Below are positions 20,439 through 28,864 of a stretch of 64,000 nucleotides of DNA, one piece after another. The stretch comes from Sanguibacter sp. HDW7. Lineage in GTDB: Bacteria; Actinomycetota; Actinomycetes; Actinomycetales; Cellulomonadaceae. The DNA is taken from assembly GCF_011300875.1 (NCBI RefSeq), contig NZ_CP049862.1:1302001-1366000 (forward strand), in the 5' to 3' direction. Each line of letters begins with the position of its first letter. The first letter of the stretch is position 1. The position numbers and the translations under genes are program-made. The notes under the pieces were generated by a model. The model was not told where the DNA came from. It was given only the letters and a program-made list of their open reading frames with translations, and did no database searches.

Positions 20439-20897
20439 GTGGGCAAGGTGCGTCGCGGGCTCGTGCCCGCACTCGCGGTGACGGTGCTCCTCGGGATCTA
20501 CGCGTGGGCGATCGCGGGGCGCGGCGTCGCGCTTCTCCGCACGGGTGAGCCGATCGGCATCGCGCTCGGCGTCGGCGTGCTCGCGATCCCGCTGCTCGTC
20601 ATCTCTCTCATATGGCGCGAGTGGTCGCTCGCCGCGCACGTGCAGCGCATGGCTGACGAGCTCGCGGCCGCGGACGAGCTGCCGGTCGACGACCTCCCGC
20701 GCTCGCCCGGCGGCCGCATCGACCGCGCCGCGGCCGACGAGGCGTTCGCCGAGGTGAAGGCCCGGGCCGAGGCCGCCCCTGAGGACTGGCGTGCCTGGTA
20801 CCACCTCGCGTTCGCGTACGACGCGTCGGGGGACCGGCGCCGCGCCCGCGCGATGCTCCGTGACGCGGCACGGCTGCACGGGCGGTCGCAGGGCTGA
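20439..20897 (+). CDS. Small membrane protein with a TPR-like tail
   Basis: A 152-residue protein beginning 2 bases after dapB. It has two hydrophobic segments (about 9-27 and 40-58) and a cytoplasmic helical tail whose end (WRAWYHLAFAYDASGDRRRARAMLRDAARLH) fits a single tetratricopeptide unit. Similar proteins follow dapB in other actinobacteria, but no function is established. GTG start. It ends 7 bases before the convergent acetyltransferase gene, with no room for a terminator. Confidence 0.75.
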   Translation: MGKVRRGLVPALAVTVLLGIYAWAIAGRGVALLRTGEPIGIALGVGVLAIPLLVISLIWREWSLAAHVQRMADELAAADELPVDDLPRSPGGRIDRAAADEAFAEVKARAEAAPEDWRAWYHLAFAYDASGDRRRARAMLRDAARLHGRSQG

Positions 20898-20904
20898 GGG
20901 GCGG

Positions 20905-21414
20905 TCAGAGCGTCGCGCTCCAGCGGCTCTCGACGACCTCGCGCCCGCCGACGTCGAGCGTCCGACGTCGGCCGTCGTGCGCCATGCCCGCGCCTTCGAG
21001 GAAGTGCGCGCGGCCGTCGTCGCCCGCGAGCACCCATGCCGAGACCTCCTCGGCTCCGTCCTGGCGCAGCCGGTCGACGGCTGCGGACAGCAGGCGTGAG
21101 CCGTGGCCCTTGCGACGTTCGTCGGGCGCGACCTCGAAGCCGGCGATCGCGCCGGGGGAGAGTGCGATGTAGCCGACGACCCGCGGGCCGGCGCACGCGA
21201 CGAGCACGGCGAAGCCGGGGCCGGGCGGCGTGCCGACGGCCGTCGCCCACTGCGTGCGGAAGCCGTCGAGGTCGAGACGGTCGAGGACGTCGGCGCCGAG
21301 CGCCTCGGCGTGCGTCGCGCGCCACGCGGCGATCTGGAGGTCGGCCATCGCGACCTCGTCGCCCGGGACAGCCGGGCGGACGGAGACGTCCGCGGTCGGG
21401 GAGAACAGGCTCAT
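20905..21414 (-). CDS. GNAT-family N-acetyltransferase
   Basis: A 169-residue GNAT enzyme. The acetyl-CoA-binding motif A is seen as FEVAPDERRKGHGSRLLSAAVDRL, preceded by the beta strand GYIALSPGAIAGF and followed by motif B (EVSAWVLAGDDGRAHFLEGAGM). The acceptor substrate cannot be inferred. The ATG at 21414 lacks a Shine-Dalgarno sequence; GAGACT 6 bases upstream resembles the TAGACT -10 element of ylxR, so a leaderless mRNA is possible. Confidence 0.88.
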   Translation of the reverse strand: MSLFSPTADVSVRPAVPGDEVAMADLQIAAWRATHAEALGADVLDRLDLDGFRTQWATAVGTPPGPGFAVLVACAGPRVVGYIALSPGAIAGFEVAPDERRKGHGSRLLSAAVDRLRQDGAEEVSAWVLAGDDGRAHFLEGAGMAHDGRRRTLDVGGREVVESRWSATL

Positions 21415-21496
21415 GGGTCCAGTCTCTCCCGACCGCGGACGTCCCGCTGACAGTCCCGCTGCGAGCGGGTGCCTGCGAGCTGCTGCGTGCGGCGCG

Positions 21497-22129
21497 TCAG
21501 TGGGCCGCGGCGGCGTTGGCGGCGCGCTGGTGCGCCGTGAGCGACATGCGGTCGATCCATGCGAGCGCGAGCGCCGAGACGACGAACGCGAGGTGGATGA
21601 CGGTCTGCCAGAGCATGATCTCGCCCGTGATGCGGCCGGAGCTCGACTCGATGAACGTCCGTAGGAGGTGGACGGACGAGATGCCGATGATCGACATCGC
21701 GAGCTTCGTCTTGAGGACGTTGGCGTTGACGTGGCTGAGCCACTCGGGCTGGTCGGGGTGCCCGTCGAGGCGCATGCGGGACACGAAGGTCTCGTACCCG
21801 CCGACGATCACCATGATGAGGAGGTTGGAGATCATGACGACGTCGACGAGCCCGAGCACGGCGAGCATGATCTCCTCGGCGCCGAACGCGTGCTCGACGA
21901 CCGCGTGGGTCACGGGGTCCTCGGTCGTGTGGACGCCCGTGAACCCGCCGACGAGCAGGTGCCAGAGCTCCTTGAGGAACTGCCACACGTAGACGACCTG
22001 CGCGATGATGAGGCCGAGGTAGAGCGGGGCCTGCAGCCAGCGGGAGGCGAAGATCATCGCGCCGAGCGACGAGCTGTAGCGCGGGCCGGCGAGGGTCGGG
22101 TCGGGCGTGGGGGTGCTGAGCTCGCTCAT
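21497..22129 (-). CDS. UPF0114 (YqhA-type) integral membrane protein
   Basis: A 210-residue membrane protein with four hydrophobic segments. The conserved UPF0114 segments ASRWLQAPLYLGLI, VDVVMISNLLIMVIVGGYE and KLAMSIIGISSVHLL are present. The role of the family is not established. The start has GGAAGG 5-6 bases upstream, and TAGCCT (minus strand, 22168-22163) is a suitable -10 element for a leader of about 27 bases. Confidence 0.9.
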   Translation of the reverse strand: MSELSTPTPDPTLAGPRYSSSLGAMIFASRWLQAPLYLGLIIAQVVYVWQFLKELWHLLVGGFTGVHTTEDPVTHAVVEHAFGAEEIMLAVLGLVDVVMISNLLIMVIVGGYETFVSRMRLDGHPDQPEWLSHVNANVLKTKLAMSIIGISSVHLLRTFIESSSGRITGEIMLWQTVIHLAFVVSALALAWIDRMSLTAHQRAANAAAAH

Positions 22130-22162
22130 GGCGGCCTTCCGGTCGTCAGTCGTGGGGGCCTC

Positions 22163-22168
22163 AGGCTA
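22163..22168 (-). promoter_or_regulatory. -10 element (TAGCCT) for the UPF0114 gene
   Basis: TAGCCT on the minus strand, 33 bases before the ATG at 22129; leadered, unlike many genes here. Confidence 0.4.
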
Positions 22169-22234
22169 GGTGCACCTTCGTCGCGGGGCGACCGGGTGTG
22201 CACGATACGGACGCACGGACGTCCCGGATCCTGG

Positions 22235-23692
22235 TCAGAGCGCGACGTAGACGGTCTCGAGGTACTCCTCGAGACCTGCCTCGCCACCCTCGCGCCCGAG
22301 GCCTGACATCTTCACCCCGCCGAAGGGCGCGCTCGCGTCGGAGACCATGCCGCGGTTGAGTCCGATCATCCCTGCCTCGAGCTCGTCCGCGAGCCGCATC
22401 GCGGCGTGGAGGTCGCGCGTGTGGGCGTAGGCGACGAGGCCCGCGTCGGTGTCGTTCGCGAGCGTGATGCCCTCGTCGAGCGTGCCGAAGCGGGTGACGG
22501 GCGCGACGGGGCCGAAGATCTCCCCGCGCAGCACGGCGCTGTCGGCGGGGACGTCGGCGAGGATCGTCGGCGCGAAGAAGTGGCCCGGGCCGCCCGGGCG
22601 GTCGCCACCCGTTGTCACGCGCGCGCCGTCGGCGAGCGCGGCCGCGACGGTCTGCTCCATGCTGTCGGCGGCCGACGCCTCGATGAGCGGGCCGACCGTG
22701 ACGCCGTCACGGGACCCGGGGCCGACGACGAGCCGCGCGAACGCGTCGGTGAGCCGGGCCGTGAGCTCGTCGGCGATGCCGTCCTGCGCGTAGATGCGGT
22801 TCGCCGCGACGCACGTCTGCCCCGAGTTCCGCATCTTCGCCTGGAGCAGGCTCGTCACAGCGAGGTCGAGGTCGGCGTCGTCGCACACGAGGAACGGCGC
22901 GTTGCCGCCGAGCTCCATCGACGTGCGCACGATGCCCTGGGCCGCGCCCGCGAGGAGCGTGCGGCCGACCTCGGTCGAGCCCGTGAACGAGAGCTTGCGC
23001 AGCCGGTGGTCGGCGAGGAGCGGATCGACGAGCGCGCTCGCGCTCGTGCCCGTGACGACGTTGAGGACGCCCGTCGGCAGGCCGTGCGCGGCGAGCGTCG
23101 TGCGTACGACCTCGGCGACGAGCAGCGTCGTCAGCGGGGTGAGGCGTGCGGGCTTGACGACGACGGTGCAGCCTGCGGCGAGCGCGGGCGCGACCTTGCG
23201 CGCGATCATCGCGAGGGGGAAGTTCCACGGCGTGACGAGCAGCGAGGGCCCGACGGGGCGCCGCGAGACGATCTGGCGGACGCCGCCCGCAGGGGCCGTG
23301 CGGACGAGGCCGTCGACACGCACCGCCTGCTCGGCGTACCAGCGGACGTAGTCGGCGCCGTAGTCGAGCTCGGCGCGCGACTCGGCGAGCGGCTTGCCGC
23401 CCTCGGACGTGATGAGTGCGGCAATCTCCTCACCGCGCGCGAGCAGCGTGCGGTGGACGTCGTGGAGGACGTCGGCGCGTGCCCGTGGGGACGTGGCGCG
23501 CCACGCGGGAGCGGCCTCGGCCGCGGCGTCGAGCGCCGCGAGCGCCGTCGCGCCGTCCGCGTCGGCGACCTCGGCGAGCACGTCGCCCGTCGCGGGGTCG
23601 TGCACCTCGAACGTGCTCGACGCCGGCAACCACGCGCCGCCGACGAGGGAACCGGTGGGGAGGTCGTGGGGGAGCTGCGTCGTCGGGGCCAT
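22235..23692 (-). CDS. gabD: NAD(P)-dependent aldehyde dehydrogenase, succinate-semialdehyde type
   Basis: A 485-residue aldehyde dehydrogenase. Visible motifs are the cofactor/active-site loop SLLVTPWNFPLAM, the nucleotide-binding FTGSTEVGRTLL, the general base Glu in SMELGGNAPF and the nucleophile Cys in NSGQTCVAANR; the C-terminus ends GGVKMSGLGREGGEAGLEEYLE. This pattern is typical of succinate-semialdehyde dehydrogenases that feed the TCA cycle, but substrate assignment within this superfamily is not certain. There is no gabT neighbour. The ATG at 23692 has CATGAT 6 bases upstream as a possible variant -10 element. Confidence 0.85.
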   Translation of the reverse strand: MAPTTQLPHDLPTGSLVGGAWLPASSTFEVHDPATGDVLAEVADADGATALAALDAAAEAAPAWRATSPRARADVLHDVHRTLLARGEEIAALITSEGGKPLAESRAELDYGADYVRWYAEQAVRVDGLVRTAPAGGVRQIVSRRPVGPSLLVTPWNFPLAMIARKVAPALAAGCTVVVKPARLTPLTTLLVAEVVRTTLAAHGLPTGVLNVVTGTSASALVDPLLADHRLRKLSFTGSTEVGRTLLAGAAQGIVRTSMELGGNAPFLVCDDADLDLAVTSLLQAKMRNSGQTCVAANRIYAQDGIADELTARLTDAFARLVVGPGSRDGVTVGPLIEASAADSMEQTVAAALADGARVTTGGDRPGGPGHFFAPTILADVPADSAVLRGEIFGPVAPVTRFGTLDEGITLANDTDAGLVAYAHTRDLHAAMRLADELEAGMIGLNRGMVSDASAPFGGVKMSGLGREGGEAGLEEYLETVYVAL

Positions 23693-23737
23693 GCGTCCAT
23701 CATGCGCCGCGTCCGAGGACGGCGCAGGGTGATCCCG

Positions 23738-23743
23738 TAGGCT
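23738..23743 (+). promoter_or_regulatory. Leaderless-type -10 element (TAGGCT) for thyA
   Basis: TAGGCT followed by 7 bases and the ATG at 23751; no Shine-Dalgarno sequence intervenes. Confidence 0.55.
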
Positions 23744-23750
23744 TCCCGGC

Positions 23751-24557
23751 ATGACCCGGAGCCCGGATACCCAGTACGAGGATCTCCTGCGCGACGTGCT
23801 CGAGCACGGCACGCCCAAGGCTGACCGCACCGGCACTGGCACGCGCTCGGTCTTCGGCCGGCAGCTGCGCTGGGACCTCGCGCAGGGCTTCCCGCTCGTC
23901 ACGACGAAGCGCGTCCACGTGCGCTCGGTCGTCGGCGAGCTCCTGTGGTTCCTCCGTGGCGACTCCAACGTGCGCTGGCTCCAGGAGCACGGCATCCGCA
24001 TCTGGAACGAGTGGGCGGACGCCGACGGCGAGCTCGGCCCCGTCTACGGCGTCCAGTGGCGCTCATGGCCGACGCCCGACGGCGGGCACGTCGACCAGAT
24101 CACCAAGGTCGTCGAGGACCTCCGGGCGAACCCTGACTCGCGACGCCACATCGTCTCGGCGTGGAACGTCGCAGAGCTCGACAGGATGGCGCTCGCGCCC
24201 TGCCACGCGTTCTTCCAGTTCTACGTCGCCGACGGCCGGCTCTCGTGCCAGCTCTACCAGCGCTCGGCAGACATGTTCCTCGGCGTGCCGTTCAACATCG
24301 CCTCCTACGCGCTGCTCACGCACATGGTCGCGCAGCAGGCGGGCTACGAGGTCGGCGACTTCGTGTGGACCGGCGGCGACGTCCACGTCTACGACAACCA
24401 CCACGCGCAGGTGCGCGAGCAGCTGAGCCGCGAGCCGTTCGCGTTCCCGACGCTCGAGCTGCGCAAGGCCGCCTCGATCCTCGACTACGGCTTCGACGAC
24501 GTCGTCGTCGAGGGCTACGCGCACCACCCGGCGATCTCCGCCCAGGTGGCGGTGTGA
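23751..24557 (+). CDS. thyA: Thymidylate synthase ThyA
   Basis: A 268-residue folate-dependent thymidylate synthase converting dUMP to dTMP. The nucleophile is Cys151 in [12 protein letters not shown]; the phosphate-binding Arg of DSRRHI, the [25 protein letters not shown] segment and the C-terminal Val are all present. Its product dihydrofolate is recycled by the reductase encoded next, which overlaps it by 4 bases (GTGA). There is no thyX in the window. Confidence 0.98.
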   Translation: MTRSPDTQYEDLLRDVLEHGTPKADRTGTGTRSVFGRQLRWDLAQGFPLVTTKRVHVRSVVGELLWFLRGDSNVRWLQEHGIRIWNEWADADGELGPVYGVQWRSWPTPDGGHVDQITKVVEDLRANPDSRRHIVSAWNVAELDRMALAPCHAFFQFYVADGRLSCQLYQRSADMFLGVPFNIASYALLTHMVAQQAGYEVGDFVWTGGDVHVYDNHHAQVREQLSREPFAFPTLELRKAASILDYGFDDVVVEGYAHHPAISAQVAV

Positions 24558-25105
24558 ACGAGCGCCCGCCCGGCACGTGGCTCGGCATGATCTGGGCCCA
24601 GGACGCCGCGGGCGGCATCGGCATGGGGGGCGACCTTCCCTGGCACCTGCCCGAGGACCTCGCGTTCTTCCGCGAGCAGACTCGCGGGCACGCGGTCGTC
24701 ATGGGTCGCAAGCAGTGGGAGTCGCTGCCGGACCGTGTCCGGCCCCTGCCGGGGCGCCGCAACATCGTCCTCACGCGCGACACCGGCTACGAGGCGCCGG
24801 GCGCGGAGATCGTCCCGACGCTCGCCGAGGCGCTCGAGCGCGTCGCGGGCGAGCGCGCGTGGATCATCGGCGGCGGGCAGGTGTACGCGCAGGCCATCGA
24901 CCTCGCCGACGAGCTCGTCGTCACGATGATCGACGACGTCTACCAGGTCGACGTCCGGGCACCCGAGATCGGGGAGGGCTGGACGCTCGTCGCTCGCGAG
25001 CCGGGCACGGGCTGGACGACCGCTGCGAACGGCATGCGCTACGCCGTCGAGCGCTATGCCGTCGAGCGCTACGCCGCCGAACGCCACGAGCGCACCGGCG
25101 CCTGA
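24554..25105 (+). CDS. folA: Dihydrofolate reductase
   Basis: A 183-residue DHFR beginning with GTG inside the thyA stop. Key features are [36 protein letters not shown], the NADPH loop RRNIVLTRD and [12 protein letters not shown]. It regenerates tetrahydrofolate for ThyA, and coupling of the pair is typical. The C-terminus departs from the family: after MRYAVER, three near-identical 15-base units encode a [15 protein letters not shown] tail ending ERHERTGA, apparently a slippage-type expansion outside the catalytic core. Confidence 0.96.
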   Translation: MNERPPGTWLGMIWAQDAAGGIGMGGDLPWHLPEDLAFFREQTRGHAVVMGRKQWESLPDRVRPLPGRRNIVLTRDTGYEAPGAEIVPTLAEALERVAGERAWIIGGGQVYAQAIDLADELVVTMIDDVYQVDVRAPEIGEGWTLVAREPGTGWTTAANGMRYAVERYAVERYAAERHERTGA

Positions 25106-25156
25106 GCCGGGGCCGCGCGCACGACCGGTCGTCGGGGCAGGCGGCGGCTCGGCCGG

Positions 25157-26014
25157 TCAGGCGTGCGCGGGTGCTGCGTCGTAGATCTCGCTCATCGTCA
25201 CGAAGCGCATGCCGCGCTCCGTGAGCGTCCTCACGAGCCGCTCCACCGCGACGTAGAGCGACGGCGCAGGGGTGCCGCGGCCGTCGTGGCAGAGGATGAC
25301 CATGCCCGGGCTCGCGGTCGCGAGGTCGCGGTCGACCTTCGCCTCGGCGCCGTCGGTCGGCAGGTGGTGCGACCACAGGGCCACGTCGTAGCCGAGCTCG
25401 GCCGCGGCGTAGAGCACGGGGGCGTCCATCCGCCCGTACGGCGGGCGCAGCCAGCGAGGCGTCGTGCCTGTCGCCCGGACGAGCGCGTCGTGCGTACGCC
25501 CGAGCACGTCGAGGCACTCGGCGGGCTCGAAGCGCGTGAGGTCGGTGTGGTCCCAGCCGTGCGAGCCGACCTCGTGGCCACCGTCGACGACCGCGCGGGC
25601 GACGTCCGGGTGCTCGAGCGCGGCCGAGCCGTGCTGGAAGAACGTCGCGCGGGCGTCGTGCCGCGCGAGGAGCTCGAGGACGGTCGGCGTCCACCGGGGG
25701 TCGGGCCCGTCGTCGAACGTCAGCGCGACGAACGGCTCGGCGCACCCCGTCCGCCACACGACGCGTGCACCGCACGCGGTCGTGCGGGTCTCCGGCCGAG
25801 GCGAGACGCGGTAGACGGGGGAGCGGTGGTCCTTCCGGGAGGCCTCGGCGACGGCGCCGCCCGCGGCGCCGAGCGCCCCGGCGACCGCCACGGTCGCGAC
25901 GCCGCGCAGGACGGTCCGCCTGCCGGGGTGCACGTGCTCCCCGGCGGTCTCGTCGCTCCGGTGCGTAGCTGCGTCCGCGTCCACGCGCACGACGTCGTCG
26001 TTCCCCTGCCCCAT
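25157..26014 (-). CDS. Tat-exported polysaccharide deacetylase (NodB domain)
   Basis: A 285-residue protein. A twin-arginine signal (GRRTVLRGVATVAVAGALG, about 31-50) indicates folded export through the Tat system. The NodB domain begins at FVALTFDDGPDP with catalytic/metal Asp101-Asp102, continues with the HGWDHTDL metal ligands (H-x3-H type), RPPYGRMD and ends near VILCHDGRG. It should remove acetyl groups from a wall polysaccharide such as peptidoglycan or a glucosamine polymer. The ATG at 26014 lies 8 bases after a TAGCAT -10 element, supporting it over a longer in-frame start. Confidence 0.9.
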   Translation of the reverse strand: MGQGNDDVVRVDADAATHRSDETAGEHVHPGRRTVLRGVATVAVAGALGAAGGAVAEASRKDHRSPVYRVSPRPETRTTACGARVVWRTGCAEPFVALTFDDGPDPRWTPTVLELLARHDARATFFQHGSAALEHPDVARAVVDGGHEVGSHGWDHTDLTRFEPAECLDVLGRTHDALVRATGTTPRWLRPPYGRMDAPVLYAAAELGYDVALWSHHLPTDGAEAKVDRDLATASPGMVILCHDGRGTPAPSLYVAVERLVRTLTERGMRFVTMSEIYDAAPAHA

Positions 26015-26022
26015 AGGCCGCG

Positions 26023-26028
26023 ATGCTA
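26023..26028 (-). promoter_or_regulatory. Leaderless-type -10 element (TAGCAT) for the deacetylase
   Basis: TAGCAT on the minus strand with 8 bases to the ATG at 26014. It decides the start, because no ribosome-binding site is present. Confidence 0.5.
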
Positions 26029-26122
26029 CCAACCTCCACGGCTCGACGAGAGGAGGTCCGGACCTGGGCGCGTGCCGATGCCCGCAGAGCGTGCCCAGCA
26101 GCGCCCGGTGGTCGTGTCGCGA

Positions 26123-26128
26123 TAGGTT
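26123..26128 (+). promoter_or_regulatory. Leaderless-type -10 element (TAGGTT) for dapA
   Basis: TAGGTT, 7 bases, then the ATG at 26136. The same hexamer and spacing occur before ftsK. Confidence 0.55.
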
Positions 26129-26135
26129 GACCTCC

Positions 26136-27044
26136 ATGACGCAGACCCCCGCGCGCCCGTTCGGCGCAGTGCTCACCGCGATGGTCACCCCGATGACGCC
26201 GGACGGCGCCGTCGACGTCGAGGCCGGGGTCTCGCTCGCGAAGCACCTCGTCGACCACGGTCACGACGGTCTCGTCATCAACGGCACGACGGGAGAGTCG
26301 CCCACGACCCACGCCCCCGAGAAGGCCGAGCTCGTCGCGGCCGTCGTCGAGGCCGTCGGCGACCGTGCGCGCATCGTCGCGGGCGCGAGCTCCAACGACA
26401 CCGCCCACGCCATCCGCATGGCCGAGCAGTCCGCCGAGGCAGGCGCGCACGGCCTCCTCGTCGTCTCCCCGTACTACTCGCGCCCCTCCCAGGAGGGCGT
26501 CTACCGTCACGCGCTCGCGGTCGCCGAGGCCACGGACGTGCCCGTCATGCTCTACGACGTGCCCGGTCGCACCGGAGTGCGCTTCGCGCCCCTCACCATC
26601 GCGCGCCTGGCCGAGCACGACAACGTCGTCGCGATCAAGGATGCGACGGGCGACATCTACGGCGCGTCGAAGCTCATCGCGTCGACCGGCCTCGCCTGGT
26701 ACTGCGGCGACGACGCCCTCTACCCGGCCTACCTCGCGTACGGCGCGAGCGGCATCGTCTCCGTCGTCGGCCACGTCGTGGGCGACCAGCTCGCCGAGAT
26801 CACGCGCGCTTTCGACGAGGGCGACCACGCACGCGCCTGGTCCGTCTTCTCGACGATCACCGAGGCCATCGACGCCGTCAACGGCGCGGGCTTCCAGGCC
26901 GTCATGGCGAAGGCCGCGTGCGAGCTCCTGGGCCTCGTGCCCACCCGGAACCTCCGGCTGCCCCAGGTGGCAGCCACCGACGACGAGGTCGCCGTCGTCC
27001 GCGGTCACCTCGTGGCTGCGGGACTGCTCGACCCGTCCCACTGA
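26136..27044 (+). CDS. dapA: 4-hydroxy-tetrahydrodipicolinate synthase
   Basis: A 302-residue class I aldolase that condenses pyruvate with aspartate semialdehyde, the entry to diaminopimelate. The Schiff-base Lys168 lies in VVAIKDATGD, the proton-relay Tyr140 in MLYDVPGRTG, and the pyruvate-carboxylate loop GTTGES is intact. The ATG at 26136 is fixed by the -10 element before it. RNase J follows 11 bases after the stop, an order (dapA-rnj) widely conserved in actinobacteria. Confidence 0.98.
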   Translation: MTQTPARPFGAVLTAMVTPMTPDGAVDVEAGVSLAKHLVDHGHDGLVINGTTGESPTTHAPEKAELVAAVVEAVGDRARIVAGASSNDTAHAIRMAEQSAEAGAHGLLVVSPYYSRPSQEGVYRHALAVAEATDVPVMLYDVPGRTGVRFAPLTIARLAEHDNVVAIKDATGDIYGASKLIASTGLAWYCGDDALYPAYLAYGASGIVSVVGHVVGDQLAEITRAFDEGDHARAWSVFSTITEAIDAVNGAGFQAVMAKAACELLGLVPTRNLRLPQVAATDDEVAVVRGHLVAAGLLDPSH

Positions 27045-27055
27045 AAGGCACCCCC

Positions 27056-28741
27056 ATGAGCAACGCTCACCCCGAGCTGCCCGCACCCCCGCCGCTCCCC
27101 GCAGGCGGGCTGCGGGTCGTCCCGCTCGGCGGGCTCGGTGAGGTCGGACGCAACATGTCCGTCCTCGAGTTCGACGGCCGTCTCCTCGTCATCGACTGCG
27201 GCGTCCTCTTCCCCGAGGACCACCAGCCGGGCGTCGACCTCATCCTCCCGGACTTCGAGTACATCGCCGACCGTCTCGACGACATCGAGGCGATCATCCT
27301 CACGCACGGCCACGAGGACCACATCGGCGGTGTCCCGTACCTCCTGCGCATGCGCCGCGACATCCCCGTCGTCGGCTCGCAGCTCACGCTCGCGTTCATC
27401 GAGGCCAAGCTCAAGGAGCACCGGATCACCCCCGTGACCCTCGCGGTCAAGGAGGGGCAGACGGAGTCCATCGGCGTGTTCGACTGCGAGTTCATCGCGG
27501 TCAACCACTCGATCCCCGACGCGCTCGCCGTCGCCGTGACGACGCCGGCAGGCACCGTCCTCAACACGGGCGACTTCAAGATGGACCAGCTCCCGCTCGA
27601 CGGTCGCATCACCGACCTGCGCGCGTTCGCGCGCCTCGGCGAGAAGGGCGTCGACCTCTTCATGGTCGACTCGACGAACGCCGAGGTCCCGGGCTTCGTC
27701 ACGGGCGAGCAGGAGATCGGCCCCGTCCTCGAGGGTGTCTTCGACCAGTGCGACGGCCGCATCGTCGTCGCGTCCTTCGCCTCGCACGTCCACCGCGTGC
27801 AGCAGGTCCTCAACGCGGCGCACTCCCACGGCCGCAAGGTCGCGTTCGTCGGCCGTTCGATGGTCCGCAACATGGGGATCGCGTCCGAGCTCGGCTACCT
27901 CCACGTGCCCGACGGCCTGCTCGTCGACCTCAAGAAGGTCGACACGCTCCCGGACGACCAGGTCGTCCTCATGTGCACGGGCTCGCAGGGCGAACCGATG
28001 GCCGCGCTCAGCCGCATCGCCAACCGCGACCACAAGGTGTCCGTCGGCCCCGGCGACACGGTGATCCTCGCGTCCTCGCTCATCCCGGGCAACGAGTCCT
28101 CGGTGTTCCGCGTCATCAACGGCCTCACGCGCCTCGGTGCGCGCGTCGTGCACTCGGGCAACGCCAAGGTGCACGTCTCGGGCCACGCGAGCGCGGGCGA
28201 GCTCATCTACTGCTACAACATCCTGCGGCCGCGCAACGTCATGCCGATCCACGGCGAGGTGCGCCACCTCGTCGCCAACGGGGCGCTCGCCGTGCGCACG
28301 GGCGTCCCGCCCGAGCGTGTCGTGCTCGCCGAGGACGGGTTCGTCATCGACCTCGTCGACGGCAAGGCGTCGATCGTCGGTGCGGTGCCGTGCGGCTACG
28401 TGTACGTCGACGGTTCGAGCGTCGGCGAGCTCACGGACGCCGAGCTCAAGGACCGCCGGATCCTCGGCGAGGAGGGCTTCATCTCGATCTTCGCGGTCAT
28501 CGACTCCTCGACCGGCAAGATCGTCGCGGGCCCCGAGATCCACGCGCGCGGGTTCGCCGAGGACGAGGCCGTGTTCGACTCGATCCTCCCGCAGCTCTCC
28601 GACTCCCTCGAGGAGGCGGCCGCGGGCGGGAACGTCGACACGCACCAGCTCCAGCAGGTCATGCGCCGGGTCGTCGGGCGGTTCGTCTCGAACCGTCTAC
28701 GTCGCCGCCCCATGATCGTCCCGGTGGTCGTCGAGGCCTGA
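27056..28741 (+). CDS. rnj: Ribonuclease J
   Basis: A 561-residue RNase J, a metallo-beta-lactamase/beta-CASP nuclease with endonuclease and 5'-3' exonuclease activity. The zinc motif is THGHEDHIGG; further ligands lie in VNHSIPDALAVAV and TGDFKMD. The beta-CASP segment includes VGRSMVRNMGIA and CTGSQGEPMAALSRIA, and the late histidine motif is VSGHASAGE. The C-terminal domain is complete. The ATG at 27056 has AAAGGCA upstream. With RNase Y and PNPase in the same window it covers endo-, 5'-exo- and 3'-exonucleolytic RNA decay. Confidence 0.97.
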   Translation: MSNAHPELPAPPPLPAGGLRVVPLGGLGEVGRNMSVLEFDGRLLVIDCGVLFPEDHQPGVDLILPDFEYIADRLDDIEAIILTHGHEDHIGGVPYLLRMRRDIPVVGSQLTLAFIEAKLKEHRITPVTLAVKEGQTESIGVFDCEFIAVNHSIPDALAVAVTTPAGTVLNTGDFKMDQLPLDGRITDLRAFARLGEKGVDLFMVDSTNAEVPGFVTGEQEIGPVLEGVFDQCDGRIVVASFASHVHRVQQVLNAAHSHGRKVAFVGRSMVRNMGIASELGYLHVPDGLLVDLKKVDTLPDDQVVLMCTGSQGEPMAALSRIANRDHKVSVGPGDTVILASSLIPGNESSVFRVINGLTRLGARVVHSGNAKVHVSGHASAGELIYCYNILRPRNVMPIHGEVRHLVANGALAVRTGVPPERVVLAEDGFVIDLVDGKASIVGAVPCGYVYVDGSSVGELTDAELKDRRILGEEGFISIFAVIDSSTGKIVAGPEIHARGFAEDEAVFDSILPQLSDSLEEAAAGGNVDTHQLQQVMRRVVGRFVSNRLRRRPMIVPVVVEA

Positions 28742-28752
28742 CGGCTGCTGCT

Positions 28753-28792
28753 CGGCGAAGCCCCCGGACCGTACGGTCCGGGGGCTTCGCCG
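28753..28792 (+). terminator. Terminator hairpin after rnj
   Basis: A perfect 18-bp stem (28753-28770 with 28775-28792) and a GTAC loop, 11 bases after the rnj stop. Confidence 0.8.
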
Positions 28793-28851
28793 TACCCGGG
28801 TGTGTGACGTTCTCCGCCGTGCCGCTCCCGGGCTGTGTCGGTGGTGGTTGG

Positions 28852-28857
28852 TAGGTT
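28852..28857 (+). promoter_or_regulatory. Leaderless-type -10 element (TAGGTT) for ftsK
   Basis: TAGGTT with 7 bases to the ATG at 28865, just downstream of the rnj terminator. Confidence 0.55.
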
Positions 28858-28864
28858 CGGGACC

